Shown: one piece after another, positions 16,075 through 24,188 of the stretch
How positions within the stretch are numbered: position 1 is the first letter of the stretch
Layout of the letters: each line of letters starts with the position of its first letter
Assembly: GCA_900546285.1 (NCBI GenBank)
Contig: URCJ01000031.1
Coordinates: 1-25,205 of the forward strand
Origin: an uncultured Solobacterium sp.
GTDB lineage: Bacteria; Bacillota_I; Bacilli_A; Erysipelotrichales; Erysipelotrichaceae
Reading direction: 5' to 3'
DNA length: 25,205 nucleotides
Position numbers and translations under genes: made by a program
Notes under the pieces: generated by a model
The model's database searches: none
What the model saw: the letters and a program-made list of their open reading frames with translations, nothing else
Told to the model about the DNA's origin: nothing

Positions 16075-17275
16075 TTTTATTAAGACAAAGAAGTATAAGA
16101 ATATCAATTTGTATTTATACTTTACATCTGATTATGATTTAAAGAAGCATCTATGCTTAAGCTTGTTGGCTTTCTTTATTGGTGACTATTCTAAGAAGTA
16201 TCCAACTAAGGAGAAGATGACTTTTGCGAAGGATAATTTATATGCAGCTAACATCTATACCGGTTCTAAAGCTAGAGCCGGTTTAGCTTATTTCACAATT
16301 AAATATACTTTCTTGAATCCTTGTTTTGTGGATGTTGATGAAAAGGAATTTGTAGCTTTCTTTAAGGAATTAGTATTAAATCCTTATTTCTCAGAAGAAC
16401 TATTAGAGGAATTCAAGACTATCTATAAGGCTAATATTCAAAGAAGTTTAGATAAGCCAAATAAGTATGCTTCTAATCGTGTAAATCAAATTATTGGGCA
16501 AGAAGATCCAATCTTTAATATTTATACAGTTGATAAGATTGAAATGATCGATTCAATTACCTTGGAAGATGTGAAGAATGTCTACCATGACTTGTTAAAC
16601 AACTTTGGAATAGATGTTTTCTTGGTTGGTGATTATAGTGATGAATTATTAGCCTATGCCAAGAGTTTGATTAGGGAACATGATTATCATTTCAATAATT
16701 GTTCCTTAAATATTAATGAATTAGGTGAAGTTGTTGAAGATAAAAATGTATCACAATCATCACTACAAATAGTCTATAAGACACCATTTAATCGTACTTC
16801 TAAGGAATTCTATGCTTATATGTTGGGTAATTCGGTGTTTGGCATTGTACCCACATCTTTATTATTTGATGAAGTAAGAGAAAAGCTTTCATTGTGTTAC
16901 TATATCTCGGTTTTAGATTATAAGAATGAGGGCATTGTAAAGGTTTATACAGCTATTGATGGTAAGAATAAGGATGAGCTTGTTAAACAAGTTGATATAC
17001 AACTTCAACGTATGATTAATAAGGATTATGATCCAATCAAATTAGACTTTGCACGTGCCTTATTAGTTGATTCTTTAAATGCTTTACAAGATAATACTGA
17101 TGCCTATACTGAATATTATTTTATGAATAAATTAAATGGTATTGAGTGTAATAGACAGGAATATATTAAGAATTTAGAAAGCGTTACTGTTGATGACATT
17201 AGTGAAGTGTTTAAGAAGTATCAACATGTATTAACTTATATGCTAAATGGAGTTAAAGATGAAAAAGATTCATAA
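16064..17275 (+). CDS. M16 peptidase-like protein without zinc motif (YmfF-like)
   Basis: Protein of about 403 aa with the two-lobed M16/insulinase layout (lobe 2 contains SQSSLQIVYKTPF, then NSVFG..PTSLLFDEVREKLSLCYYIS). The HxxEH zinc motif expected in lobe 1 is absent; the matching stretch reads GSKARAGLAYFTIKYTF. It is probably the non-catalytic partner of the next gene, as with YmfF/YmfH in B. subtilis. I chose the ATG at 16064, which overlaps ftsK by 11 bases, because it begins the conserved-looking sequence. An ATG at 16016 lies deep in ftsK and gives an unlikely N-terminus. There is no clear ribosome site, so translation is probably coupled. Confidence 0.82.
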   Translation: MKNNFIKTKKYKNINLYLYFTSDYDLKKHLCLSLLAFFIGDYSKKYPTKEKMTFAKDNLYAANIYTGSKARAGLAYFTIKYTFLNPCFVDVDEKEFVAFFKELVLNPYFSEELLEEFKTIYKANIQRSLDKPNKYASNRVNQIIGQEDPIFNIYTVDKIEMIDSITLEDVKNVYHDLLNNFGIDVFLVGDYSDELLAYAKSLIREHDYHFNNCSLNINELGEVVEDKNVSQSSLQIVYKTPFNRTSKEFYAYMLGNSVFGIVPTSLLFDEVREKLSLCYYISVLDYKNEGIVKVYTAIDGKNKDELVKQVDIQLQRMINKDYDPIKLDFARALLVDSLNALQDNTDAYTEYYFMNKLNGIECNRQEYIKNLESVTVDDISEVFKKYQHVLTYMLNGVKDEKDS

Positions 17276-18530
17276 TGATTTTTTTGATGAAGATTTCTAT
17301 ATAGAGAAACTAGATAATGGGCTAGAGGTAGTTATTTTTAATAAGAAAGACTTCTTAACTACAGCCTGTGCTTTTGCGACATCTTATGGTGCTTTAAATA
17401 CTGATGAAGTATTAGATGGTAAAGAGTATCATTTTCATCCAGGTGTAGCTCATTTCTTGGAACATAAGCTTTTTGAGAGTGAAGATAAGAATATCTTTGA
17501 AGAATTTTCTAATATGGGTTGTAATGTCAATGCCTTTACTTCTTATCATGAGACTGTTTATTATTTTTCAACTACCAATAAAGAGATTGAAGAACCTTTG
17601 AATCTATTGTTAGATTTTGTCCAAAAATTAGATATTACTGATGAGAATGTTGAGAAGGAAAAGGGAATTATTTGTCAGGAGTTAGCCATGTATATGCAAA
17701 ATCCTGATTCTCGTTTACTACAAGAGACTTATCGCTCTTTATATCATAATTATCCACTTAAGTATGATATTGGTGGCGATGAGACAAGTGTTAATGCGAT
17801 TAGTAAGGATGAATTGGACTTATGTTATAAGATCAATTATCATCCAAATAATATGGTTTTATTGATTGTGTCGCCACTAGATGTGAATTATTTGATGGAT
17901 ATCGTTAAAGAGAATCAAAGTAAGAAGCATTTTGATGAACAGAAGGATGTTAAGACTTTGATGATTAATGAAGATGATAGTGTTGTTAGAAAAGAATTTT
18001 CTTTTGAGATGGATATCAATATGCCAAAACATGTTTATGCGCTTAAATTAAAGCCTAATTTCAAGGATAGCGATGATATTGTTTACAAACAATGGTGCAT
18101 GGATTTGTATCTAAAGGCTTATTTCTCAAGTATCAATAAGGATTATCAAGAGTGGTTAAATAAGGGTTTAATAAATGATTACTTTGGTTATGAAGTAGAT
18201 TTTGATAAGGATTATGCTTATATCTTGTTCTATAACGAGAGTGAAGAAGATAATATTAAGGAACTTATTGATAATGAATTAAAGAAGGATTTAATTACAG
18301 AGGAAATTTTGACTTCTATTAAGCGTAGATATATTGGAAATAGCTTTGATACTTTAAATGATGTTGAGTCTTTTGATACTGGTTATGTAAGAGATTATGT
18401 GAATGGTATTGATTATTTTAAGAGTATTGAGATACTTACCCACATTTCTTTAGATGATTTAAAGGCTGTATTTAAGGGCTTTGATTACTCAAATTATGCA
18501 CTTATCCACATTTTACCGTGTGGAAAGTGA
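17259..18530 (+). CDS. M16 family zinc peptidase (YmfH-like)
   Basis: Protein of 423 aa with an intact zinc motif HFLEH (residues 65-69) in GVAHFLEHKLFE, followed about 75 residues on by an EKGIICQELAMY segment supplying the distal Glu. The second lobe is present. M16 peptidases degrade short peptides in a closed chamber; the substrate here is unknown. The ATG at 17259 has GGAG 6 bases upstream and overlaps the preceding gene by 17 bases; an ATG at 17247 is less well placed. It is the last gene of the RNase J-ftsK-M16-M16 unit. No clear terminator follows. Confidence 0.9.
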   Translation: MKKIHNDFFDEDFYIEKLDNGLEVVIFNKKDFLTTACAFATSYGALNTDEVLDGKEYHFHPGVAHFLEHKLFESEDKNIFEEFSNMGCNVNAFTSYHETVYYFSTTNKEIEEPLNLLLDFVQKLDITDENVEKEKGIICQELAMYMQNPDSRLLQETYRSLYHNYPLKYDIGGDETSVNAISKDELDLCYKINYHPNNMVLLIVSPLDVNYLMDIVKENQSKKHFDEQKDVKTLMINEDDSVVRKEFSFEMDINMPKHVYALKLKPNFKDSDDIVYKQWCMDLYLKAYFSSINKDYQEWLNKGLINDYFGYEVDFDKDYAYILFYNESEEDNIKELIDNELKKDLITEEILTSIKRRYIGNSFDTLNDVESFDTGYVRDYVNGIDYFKSIEILTHISLDDLKAVFKGFDYSNYALIHILPCGK

Positions 18531-18611
18531 TAAAAACTTGGGAATAATATGGGAATTTTCCTTTTAGTTAGAGTGCTAAATTATAGGTACAGGTAACTAG
18601 AAAGGAGAAAA

Positions 18612-18923
18612 ATGAACGAATTTAGATTTTGTGGCAGAGCTCTAGAAACACCTGAACTCCTAGAGTCTGAAAAAGGAAGCAAGTATGCCCACTTATTTTT
18701 AAGAGTTGAACGCGAATATAAAAATAGTGATGGCACAGTAGATACTGATGATTTCAGAATCACTTGTTTCAAAAGTCTCGCTGAAGAGATCGAGAAGAAT
18801 GTAAAGAAAGGTCAAACATTAATTATGAAGGGTCGTCTTCAGGAGAATAACTTCGTCAAGGATAATGGTGATACCATTTATAGAGCAGAGCTTGTCGGAG
18901 ATAAAATATTCTATGTAAACTAA
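18612..18923 (+). CDS. ssb: Single-stranded DNA-binding protein, short form
   Basis: Protein of 103 aa comprising one OB fold (FRFCGRALETPEL at the start, DDFRITCFKSLAEEI in the middle, LIMKGRLQENNF later). It lacks the Gly/Pro linker and acidic DDIPF-type tail of a replicative SSB, so it should bind ssDNA without recruiting the usual SSB partners. B. subtilis SsbB is similarly short. An AAAGGAG site precedes the ATG. It is flanked by a non-coding stretch of 81 bases upstream and a terminator downstream, so it is probably a single-gene unit. Confidence 0.85.
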   Translation: MNEFRFCGRALETPELLESEKGSKYAHLFLRVEREYKNSDGTVDTDDFRITCFKSLAEEIEKNVKKGQTLIMKGRLQENNFVKDNGDTIYRAELVGDKIFYVN

Positions 18924-18946
18924 TCATCACACATTACCAAATAAAG

Positions 18947-18978
18947 AAGAGTCGAATTGATATTTTGACTCTTTTTTT
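18947..18978 (+). terminator. Intrinsic terminator after ssb
   Basis: AAGAGTC (18947-18953) and GACTCTT (18967-18973) form the stem, with a T run at 18972-18978. Its loop contains the -35 of the ffh promoter. Confidence 0.88.
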
Positions 18979-18986
18979 CATATAAT
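18957..18986 (+). promoter_or_regulatory. ffh promoter, embedded in the ssb terminator
   Basis: TTGATA (18957-18962) and TATAAT (18981-18986) have an 18-base spacer. Six bases separate the -10 from the ffh ATG, so the mRNA is predicted to be leaderless. Confidence 0.75.
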
Positions 18987-18992
18987 AGGCAT

Positions 18993-20306
18993 ATGGCTTT
19001 TGATTCATTACAAGATCGTTTAACAAAATCGCTTAAGAATATTGCCGGTAAGGGCAAACTTTCTGAGCGTAATATGGAAGATACTTTAAAGGAGATAAGA
19101 GTTGCTCTTTTAGAGTCTGATGTTAATTATAGTGTTGTCCAAAACTTTTTGAATTCAATCCGAAAGGAAGTAGAGGGACAGGATGTTTTAAATGCGATTG
19201 ATCCTGGACAATTATTAATTAAGATCGTTCATGATGAAATCATCAAATTATTAGGTGATGATGATAACTCAATTCATTATACAAATAATGGTTTAACCAC
19301 TATTATGGTAGTTGGTTTACAGGGTACAGGTAAGACTACACAGACTGCTAAGATTGCTTATCAAATGAAGAAAGAGGGCAAGAAGGTCTTAATGGTTGCC
19401 TGTGACGTAATTAGACCTGCTGCCATTGATCAATTAAAGTCTTTGGGAGCTTCAATTGATGTTGAAGTATATTCTAAGGGAATTTTTGTGAATGCTTTAA
19501 ATACAGCTATTGAGGGTTTAAAGTATGCTAAGGAAAATAACTTTGATGTAGCTTTATTTGATACTGCTGGTCGTCTTCAAATCGATGAGACTTTGATGAA
19601 GGAACTAGAGGATATCAAGGCTCAAGTTAATCCAAATGAAATCTTGTTGACTGTTGATGCACTTACTGGTCAAGATATTTGTAATGTAGCTAAGACTTTC
19701 AATGAAAGATTAAGTGTAACTGGTTTAGTTGTTACTAAGTTTGATGGTGATGCTAAGGGCGGTTCTGTCTTATCTGTTAAGGCTTTAACTGGTGTTCCTA
19801 TTAAGTATACTGGTGTTGGTGAAAAGATTTCCGACTTAGACTGTTTCCATCCAGATCGTTTAGCTGATCGTATCTTGGGTATGGGTGATGTTGTTTCTCT
19901 TGTTGAAAAGGCTCAAGAAGAGTTTGATATGAAACAAGCTGAGGAAATGACTAAGCGTATGTTGTCAGGCAAGATGACAATGGATGATATGTTGGCTACT
20001 ATTGATCAAACTAAGAAGTTAGGTCCTTTATCATCTCTTATGGGCATGATTCCTGGTATGGGTGATTTCAAGGGTAAGGTTGATGATGCTGAAGTAGATA
20101 AGAATTTTAAGATTACTAAGGCTGTTATTCAATCTATGACTAAGGAAGAAAGAAAAGACCCTAGTTTTATGAGAGGTTCTCATAAACGTAGAGTTGCCAA
20201 GGGTAGTGGTACTAGTGTTGATGATGTTAATAGGGTAATTAATCAATTTGAGAGATCTAAGAAGATGATGAAGTCTTTGAGTGGTCTAGCAAGAGGAATG
20301 TTTTAG
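18993..20306 (+). CDS. ffh: Signal recognition particle protein Ffh (SRP54)
   Basis: Protein of 437 aa: an N-terminal helical bundle, a GTPase G domain with P-loop GLQGTGKTT (about residues 107-115), DTAGRLQ and TKFDGDAKGG, and a methionine-rich M domain that binds SRP RNA and signal sequences (SLMGMIPGMGDF, then DPSFMRGSHKRRVAKGSG). It targets nascent membrane proteins to FtsY and the translocon. The ATG has no ribosome site and lies exactly where transcription should start. ylxM, which often precedes ffh, is missing here. The following genes keep the common ffh-rpsP-khpA-rimM-trmD order. Confidence 0.97.
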   Translation: MAFDSLQDRLTKSLKNIAGKGKLSERNMEDTLKEIRVALLESDVNYSVVQNFLNSIRKEVEGQDVLNAIDPGQLLIKIVHDEIIKLLGDDDNSIHYTNNGLTTIMVVGLQGTGKTTQTAKIAYQMKKEGKKVLMVACDVIRPAAIDQLKSLGASIDVEVYSKGIFVNALNTAIEGLKYAKENNFDVALFDTAGRLQIDETLMKELEDIKAQVNPNEILLTVDALTGQDICNVAKTFNERLSVTGLVVTKFDGDAKGGSVLSVKALTGVPIKYTGVGEKISDLDCFHPDRLADRILGMGDVVSLVEKAQEEFDMKQAEEMTKRMLSGKMTMDDMLATIDQTKKLGPLSSLMGMIPGMGDFKGKVDDAEVDKNFKITKAVIQSMTKEERKDPSFMRGSHKRRVAKGSGTSVDDVNRVINQFERSKKMMKSLSGLARGMF

Positions 20307-20342
20307 GTGTTAAGTAAAAATACTTGACACCTTCTTTTATTT
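20306..20342 (+). terminator. Intrinsic terminator after ffh, with a -35 element in its 3' arm
   Basis: Eleven-base arms at 20306-20316 and 20321-20331 (one G-U pair) enclose AAAA and are followed by a T-rich tail. The 3' arm contains a consensus TTGACA (20324-20329). Confidence 0.88.
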
Positions 20343-20355
20343 ATGTAATTATAGT
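20324..20355 (+). promoter_or_regulatory. Candidate rpsP promoter
   Basis: TTGACA (20324-20329) is paired either with TAATTA (20346-20351, 16-base spacer) or with TATAGT (20350-20355, 20-base spacer). It overlaps the ffh terminator. Confidence 0.55.
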
Positions 20356-20379
20356 TAAGGAAAAAGGAGGATAGTGTAA

Positions 20380-20652
20380 ATGGTTAAAATCAGATTAAAG
20401 AGAATGGGTGCTAAGAAGTCTCCTTTCTATAGAATCGTTGTTATGGATTCAAGAGATAGAAGAGATGGCAGAGAAATCGAAGTTATCGGTAACTATGATC
20501 CAAGAAAAAATCCTGCAGTAGTTAATCTTAATGAAGAAAAGACTCTTGCTTGGTTAAATAATGGTGCTCTTCCAACAGATACTGTTCGTAATATCTTATC
20601 TAATGAAGGCATTATGAAGAAGTATGCTGATAGTAAAAAGGCTGGCAAATAA
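20380..20652 (+). CDS. rpsP: 30S ribosomal protein S16
   Basis: Protein of 90 aa with the classic S16 beginning (VKIRLKRMGAKKSPFYRIVV) and IEVIGNYDPRKNP in the middle. It binds 16S rRNA early in small-subunit assembly. An AAAGGAGG site lies 8-9 bases before the ATG. Its stop codon shares one base with the khpA start (TAATG), so the two are coupled. Confidence 0.98.
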   Translation: MVKIRLKRMGAKKSPFYRIVVMDSRDRRDGREIEVIGNYDPRKNPAVVNLNEEKTLAWLNNGALPTDTVRNILSNEGIMKKYADSKKAGK

Positions 20653-20900
20653 TGATTGATCTTGAAAAAGTATTATTAAATATTGTGAAGCCTATTTGCG
20701 GTAATAGTGATGAGGTTATGGTTAAACAAATGGAATCATTAAATGATAATGAAATTCTATTATATGTTTATGCACCTAGTAACGATATCGCAAGACTAAT
20801 CGGTAAACAAGGAATGATGGCTAATTCAATTCGTCAGATGTTACAAGTAGCTTCTAGAATTGAAAATAAGCGCATTTCTATTAAATTCGAAGCACTTTAA
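20652..20900 (+). CDS. khpA: RNA-binding KH-domain protein KhpA (YlqC family)
   Basis: Protein of 82 aa with a single KH domain; the GxxG loop is IGKQG in ARLIGKQGMMANSIRQ (about residues 48-63). KhpA forms dimers, often with KhpB/Jag, and binds RNA to affect cell division and envelope growth. The position directly after rpsP is conserved in Bacillota. Its stop codon overlaps the start of a strong terminator, so rpsP-khpA is a closed two-gene unit. Confidence 0.93.
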   Translation: MIDLEKVLLNIVKPICGNSDEVMVKQMESLNDNEILLYVYAPSNDIARLIGKQGMMANSIRQMLQVASRIENKRISIKFEAL

Positions 20901-20924
20901 GGATGAATTCTTCATCCTTTTTTT
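20899..20924 (+). terminator. Strong intrinsic terminator after khpA
   Basis: Perfect 9-base arms AAGGATGAA (20899-20907) and TTCATCCTT (20911-20919) enclose TTC and are followed by seven Ts (20918-20924). Confidence 0.93.
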
Positions 20925-20938
20925 ATACAATTTTATAT

Positions 20939-21439
20939 ATGGAATATGTAGTTATAGGAAAAATAGTTAATACCTTTGGAATTAAAGGAGAGCTTAAGGT
21001 AGAATCACATACCGACTTTTTAAGTGAGCGTTTTAAGAAAGATTCTACTATTTATATTGGTGAAAATCATGAGGCACTTAAAGTAGCTTCGTATCGTATG
21101 CACAAGGGCTTTGTTATGCTGTCTCTTGTTGGACTAGATAATATTAATCTAGTTTTAAAATATAAGGATATGTATATTTATAAGTCTTGTGATGATATTA
21201 AGCCTTTGGGTGATGGTGAATATTATTTTAAGGATTTAATTAATTTAGATGTTTATTTAGATGATAAGCAAGTAGGTAAATGTATAAATGTGGAAGAGGG
21301 TAAGGCTTATAATTTCTTGAGAATTAAGAAAGAAGATGGTAAGGAATGCTTGGTTCCAAATCTTCCTGTTTTTATAAAGAATGTTGATTTAGCTAACTCA
21401 AGAATCAATCTAATAGGTAAAGCGAGTGGCTTATTATGA
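20939..21439 (+). CDS. rimM: Ribosome maturation factor RimM
   Basis: Protein of 166 aa: an N-terminal RimM domain (VVIGKIVNTFGIKGELKV, then LSERF) and a C-terminal PRC-barrel domain (GEYYFKDLINLDVY, then LVPNLPVFIKNVDL). It helps 16S processing and 30S head assembly through S19. The ATG at 20939 matches the family N-terminus. An earlier in-frame ATG at 20903 lies within the terminator hairpin and is rejected. No ribosome site is present. A TACAAT at 20926-20931 is 7 bases upstream, suggesting a leaderless mRNA, but no good -35 is visible. It overlaps trmD by ATGA. Confidence 0.94.
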   Translation: MEYVVIGKIVNTFGIKGELKVESHTDFLSERFKKDSTIYIGENHEALKVASYRMHKGFVMLSLVGLDNINLVLKYKDMYIYKSCDDIKPLGDGEYYFKDLINLDVYLDDKQVGKCINVEEGKAYNFLRIKKEDGKECLVPNLPVFIKNVDLANSRINLIGKASGLL

Positions 21440-22161
21440 AGATAACAGTTTTGACTTTGTTTAAGGAACAGTTCGATAGTTTTTTGAATACTTCAATTAT
21501 TTCTAGAATTCTTGAAAAAGAATTATGTGAAGTTAAGGTTGTAGACATAAGAGATTATTCTAAGGATAAGCATAGACATGTAGATGATACACCTTATGGT
21601 GGTGGTGCTGGCATGCTTATGAGGGTTGATGTCTTGGCTGATGCGATTAGGGCTAATAGAAATGAGGATACTTATGTTCTTTTGACTTCTCCTAAGGCTA
21701 AGCCTTACGAAGAAAAGGACGCATATAGATTACTTGAAAAAGAGGATTTGATGATTGTTTGTGGCCATTATGAAGGGGTTGATGATCGAATTAGTGACTT
21801 TATAGATGAGAATGTTTCTATTGGTGATTATGTTTTAACTGGTGGTGAGTTACCTGCGATGGTAGTTATGGATTCTATCATGCGTTTGATTAATGAGGGT
21901 ATTAGTAGTGAGAGCCTTAAGGAAGAGTCTTATACTGATGGTTTGTTAGAATATCCTCAATATACAAGGCCTTTCAATTTTGAAGGTAAGGAGGTTCCTT
22001 TTGTGCTTACTAATGGTAATCATAAGGAAATTAGAAGATTTAACTTAAAGGGTTCTTTAAGAGAAACATATTTATATCGTAAGGACTTATTAGAAAAAAG
22101 AGACTTGTCTAAAGAAGAAAGAGAATTATTACAAGAGGTTATCGATGAGCTTGAACATTAA
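21436..22161 (+). CDS. trmD: tRNA (guanine37-N1)-methyltransferase
   Basis: SPOUT-class methyltransferase of 241 aa that makes m1G37 and prevents +1 frameshifts. It shows DDTPYGGGAGMLMR (about residues 52-65), the trefoil-knot SAM site with CGHYEGVDDRI and IGDYVLTGGELPA, and the C-terminal DNA-binding-like domain. It is coupled to rimM by ATGA. In many Bacillota rplS follows; here a HAD phosphatase gene overlaps its end by 17 bases instead. Confidence 0.97.
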   Translation: MKITVLTLFKEQFDSFLNTSIISRILEKELCEVKVVDIRDYSKDKHRHVDDTPYGGGAGMLMRVDVLADAIRANRNEDTYVLLTSPKAKPYEEKDAYRLLEKEDLMIVCGHYEGVDDRISDFIDENVSIGDYVLTGGELPAMVVMDSIMRLINEGISSESLKEESYTDGLLEYPQYTRPFNFEGKEVPFVLTNGNHKEIRRFNLKGSLRETYLYRKDLLEKRDLSKEERELLQEVIDELEH

Positions 22162-22936
22162 GGTTATTCTTTTTGATGTAGATAAGACTTTAGTTGATAG
22201 AGAATGTCTTATGTCAAATAAATTAAAAGATACTTTATTTAATTTAAAGAATAAGGGTTATCTATTGGGAATTAATTCGGGTAGACCTGTCTTTTCTTCT
22301 TTAAGAGTACTTGAAAAGAATGGGGTTACTGATTTATTTGATATCTTTTATGGTTGTAATGGTTTGGAGTTCTATGATACTAAGTCAAAACTAAGTACTT
22401 ATTTAGATGAAATTGGTGTTGATACTATTCATGAATTAGATAAATTATTTCATGAGGATTATCTAGAATTGTCTTTCTATAAAGATAATAAGATATTATG
22501 TTTAAATCATAAGATTAGTGATGAAAATAAGATTAAAGAGTGGGCGAGTGTTCGTTTTGTAGAACCTAAGTATGTTGATTTTTCTAAGATTGATTATGCA
22601 ATTCCAAAGCTTGTTATCTTGTTTAAGAAAGAATATCATAATCAAATAGTTGCTAAAGTTAATAATATCAAGAATGATAAAGTAGATATCTTCTTTTCAG
22701 GTGATGAATGTTTGGAAATAGTGCCTAGGGGCATAAATAAGGGTACTGCTGTGCTTGATTTGAGTAAGAAACTAGCTATTAATCCTAAAAATATTATGAC
22801 CTGTGGTGACGCTGAAAACGATCTTCCTGCCTTGTTGTTGTCTGAAGGAGTATTTGTTGGAAATAAAAGAGAGGATATAAAGTATTCTTGTGAATTTAAA
22901 GAATTAGCACAATTCTTAAATAATACATTAATGTAA
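22145..22936 (+). CDS. HAD-superfamily hydrolase, Cof type (subclass IIB)
   Basis: Protein of 263 aa with HAD motif I FDVDKTL (Asp11, Asp13), motif II in GINSGRP, a cap domain in the middle, motif III lysine near KLVILFKK or RGINKG, and motif IV GDAENDLPAL. The RGINKGTAVLDLSKKL segment before motif IV is typical of Cof-like sugar-phosphate or nucleotide phosphatases. The substrate cannot be assigned. The start overlaps the trmD end by 17 bases, indicating coupled translation. Confidence 0.88.
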   Translation: MSLNIKVILFDVDKTLVDRECLMSNKLKDTLFNLKNKGYLLGINSGRPVFSSLRVLEKNGVTDLFDIFYGCNGLEFYDTKSKLSTYLDEIGVDTIHELDKLFHEDYLELSFYKDNKILCLNHKISDENKIKEWASVRFVEPKYVDFSKIDYAIPKLVILFKKEYHNQIVAKVNNIKNDKVDIFFSGDECLEIVPRGINKGTAVLDLSKKLAINPKNIMTCGDAENDLPALLLSEGVFVGNKREDIKYSCEFKELAQFLNNTLM

Positions 22937-22949
22937 CAAAGGAGAAATT

Positions 22950-24113
22950 ATGCAAAATTTTAATTATTGTACACCTACAAGATTAATCTTTGGAGAGGGT
23001 GTCATCAAGGACTTACCAGAAGTAATGAGTCATTATGGAAAGAAAATTCTTCTTACTTATGGTGGTGGCAGTATTAAGAAGATTGGTCTATATGATAAGG
23101 TTTTAGAGCTTCTTAAAGGTTATGAGATTTATGAACTTCCTAATATCATGCCAAATCCAAAGTATAATCCAAGTGTTTTGGATGGTGTGAAAATGTGTAA
23201 ACAACACAATATAGATGTCATCTTGTCTGTTGGTGGTGGCAGTGTTCTTGATTGTTCTAAGGCTATTGCGGGTGGTGCTAAGTATGATGGCGAGCCGTGG
23301 GATTTAATTACTTATAGGGCTGAAACTAAGGACGCTTTACCGATTGTAGATATTATCACGCTTGCTGCAACAGGAAGCGAATATGATGCAGGTGGTGTTA
23401 TTTCTAGAACTGAAACTAATGATAAGACATGTTATAGTGACCCACACTTGTATCCTGAAGTATCTTTCTTAGATCCTACTTATACTTTTACAGTTTCTAA
23501 TAAACAAACAGCGGCTGGTATTGCGGATGCGATGAACCATATTTTTGAACAATATTTCTGTGAAGATTCAACTATTCTTAATGATGGTTTTATGGAAGCA
23601 GGACTAAAAAGTTTGATGATTAATGGCAGAAAGTGTCTTGAAAATCCTGAAGGCTACAATGCAAGAGCTGAGATGATGTTGGCTTGTACTTATGGTTGTA
23701 ACCGTATTTATTGTCTTGGTAACAGTGAATCTGGTTGGCCATGTCATGGTATGGAACATGCCTTAAGTGCTTATTATGATATTACGCACGGCGAAGGATT
23801 GGCTATTATTACACCACGTTGGATGAAACATATTTTAAGTGAAAAGACAGTTGACCGTTTTGTAAAGTATGGTATTAATGTCTTTGGCATTGATGAAAGT
23901 CTAGATAAGATGGCTATTGCCAACAAGGCAATTGATGAAACTTATAAATTCTTTGAGTCAATCAATATTCCTATGCATCTAAAGGATGTTGGAATTGATG
24001 AATCAAGAATTGAGGAAATGGCTAAACATGTTGCGGATAATGAAGGTCTTGAGAATGCTTGGGCACCTTTATTGCAAGAGGATATCGCAGCTATCTTTAG
24101 AGCTTCACTATAA
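22950..24113 (+). CDS. Iron-containing alcohol dehydrogenase (BdhA/YqhD-like)
   Basis: Group III alcohol dehydrogenase of 387 aa, probably NAD(P)H-dependent and reducing aldehydes such as butyraldehyde. It has an N-terminal Rossmann-like domain with GGGS motifs (TYGGGSIKK, SVGGGSVLDCSKAI) and a metal site of Asp193, His197, His266 and His280. These match the YqhD ligand spacing, within CHGMEHALSAYYDITHGEG for the last two. An AAAGGAG site precedes the ATG. No terminator follows except the hairpin at 24153-24183, which it shares with the predicted antisense RNA, so read-through could add to antitoxin RNA levels. Confidence 0.94.
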   Translation: MQNFNYCTPTRLIFGEGVIKDLPEVMSHYGKKILLTYGGGSIKKIGLYDKVLELLKGYEIYELPNIMPNPKYNPSVLDGVKMCKQHNIDVILSVGGGSVLDCSKAIAGGAKYDGEPWDLITYRAETKDALPIVDIITLAATGSEYDAGGVISRTETNDKTCYSDPHLYPEVSFLDPTYTFTVSNKQTAAGIADAMNHIFEQYFCEDSTILNDGFMEAGLKSLMINGRKCLENPEGYNARAEMMLACTYGCNRIYCLGNSESGWPCHGMEHALSAYYDITHGEGLAIITPRWMKHILSEKTVDRFVKYGINVFGIDESLDKMAIANKAIDETYKFFESINIPMHLKDVGIDESRIEEMAKHVADNEGLENAWAPLLQEDIAAIFRASL

Positions 24114-24120
24114 TAATTTA

Positions 24121-24185
24121 AGTGATAAAGTTCCGGTGTTGTTACTGCAAGTGAAAACCTGACATTGGTGGTGTCGGGTTTTCTT
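24121..24185 (+). ncRNA. Predicted antitoxin RNA of type I module 1 (RNAII-like)
   Basis: A consensus TATAAT at 24109-24114 overlaps the dehydrogenase stop; no clear -35 is seen. A transcript starting near 24121 would end at the hairpin 24153-24183, giving about 65 nt. It carries AAAGTTCC (24127-24134) and TGTTGTT (24137-24143), both repeated in the same orientation in the toxin 1 leader (24303-24310 and 24316-24322). Because the toxin is transcribed from the other strand, those segments can pair with the toxin mRNA just ahead of its ATG. Confidence 0.65.
24153..24183. terminator. Bidirectional terminator of type I module 1
   Basis: Twelve-base arms at 24153-24164 and 24172-24183 (one G-U pair), flanked by GAAAAC and GTTTTC. 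It lies 25 bases past the toxin 1 stop on the minus strand and would also end the antisense RNA and the dehydrogenase transcript on the plus strand. Confidence 0.8.
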
Positions 24186-24188
24186 GTA

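Noticed and set aside
18571..18579. GAGTGCTAA, one half of a CIRCE (HrcA) operator, upstream of ssb
   Set aside because: The matching TTAGCACTC half is absent at the required 9-base spacing, so this is probably chance.
20903..20938. An upstream in-frame start adding 12 residues to RimM
   Set aside because: The ATG lies inside the khpA terminator hairpin and the added residues do not fit the RimM N-terminus.
22145..22161. Overlap of trmD with the HAD gene as a possible frameshift fusion
   Set aside because: Both proteins are complete with normal ends. Overlaps of this size occur repeatedly in the window (ftsK/M16, M16/M16).
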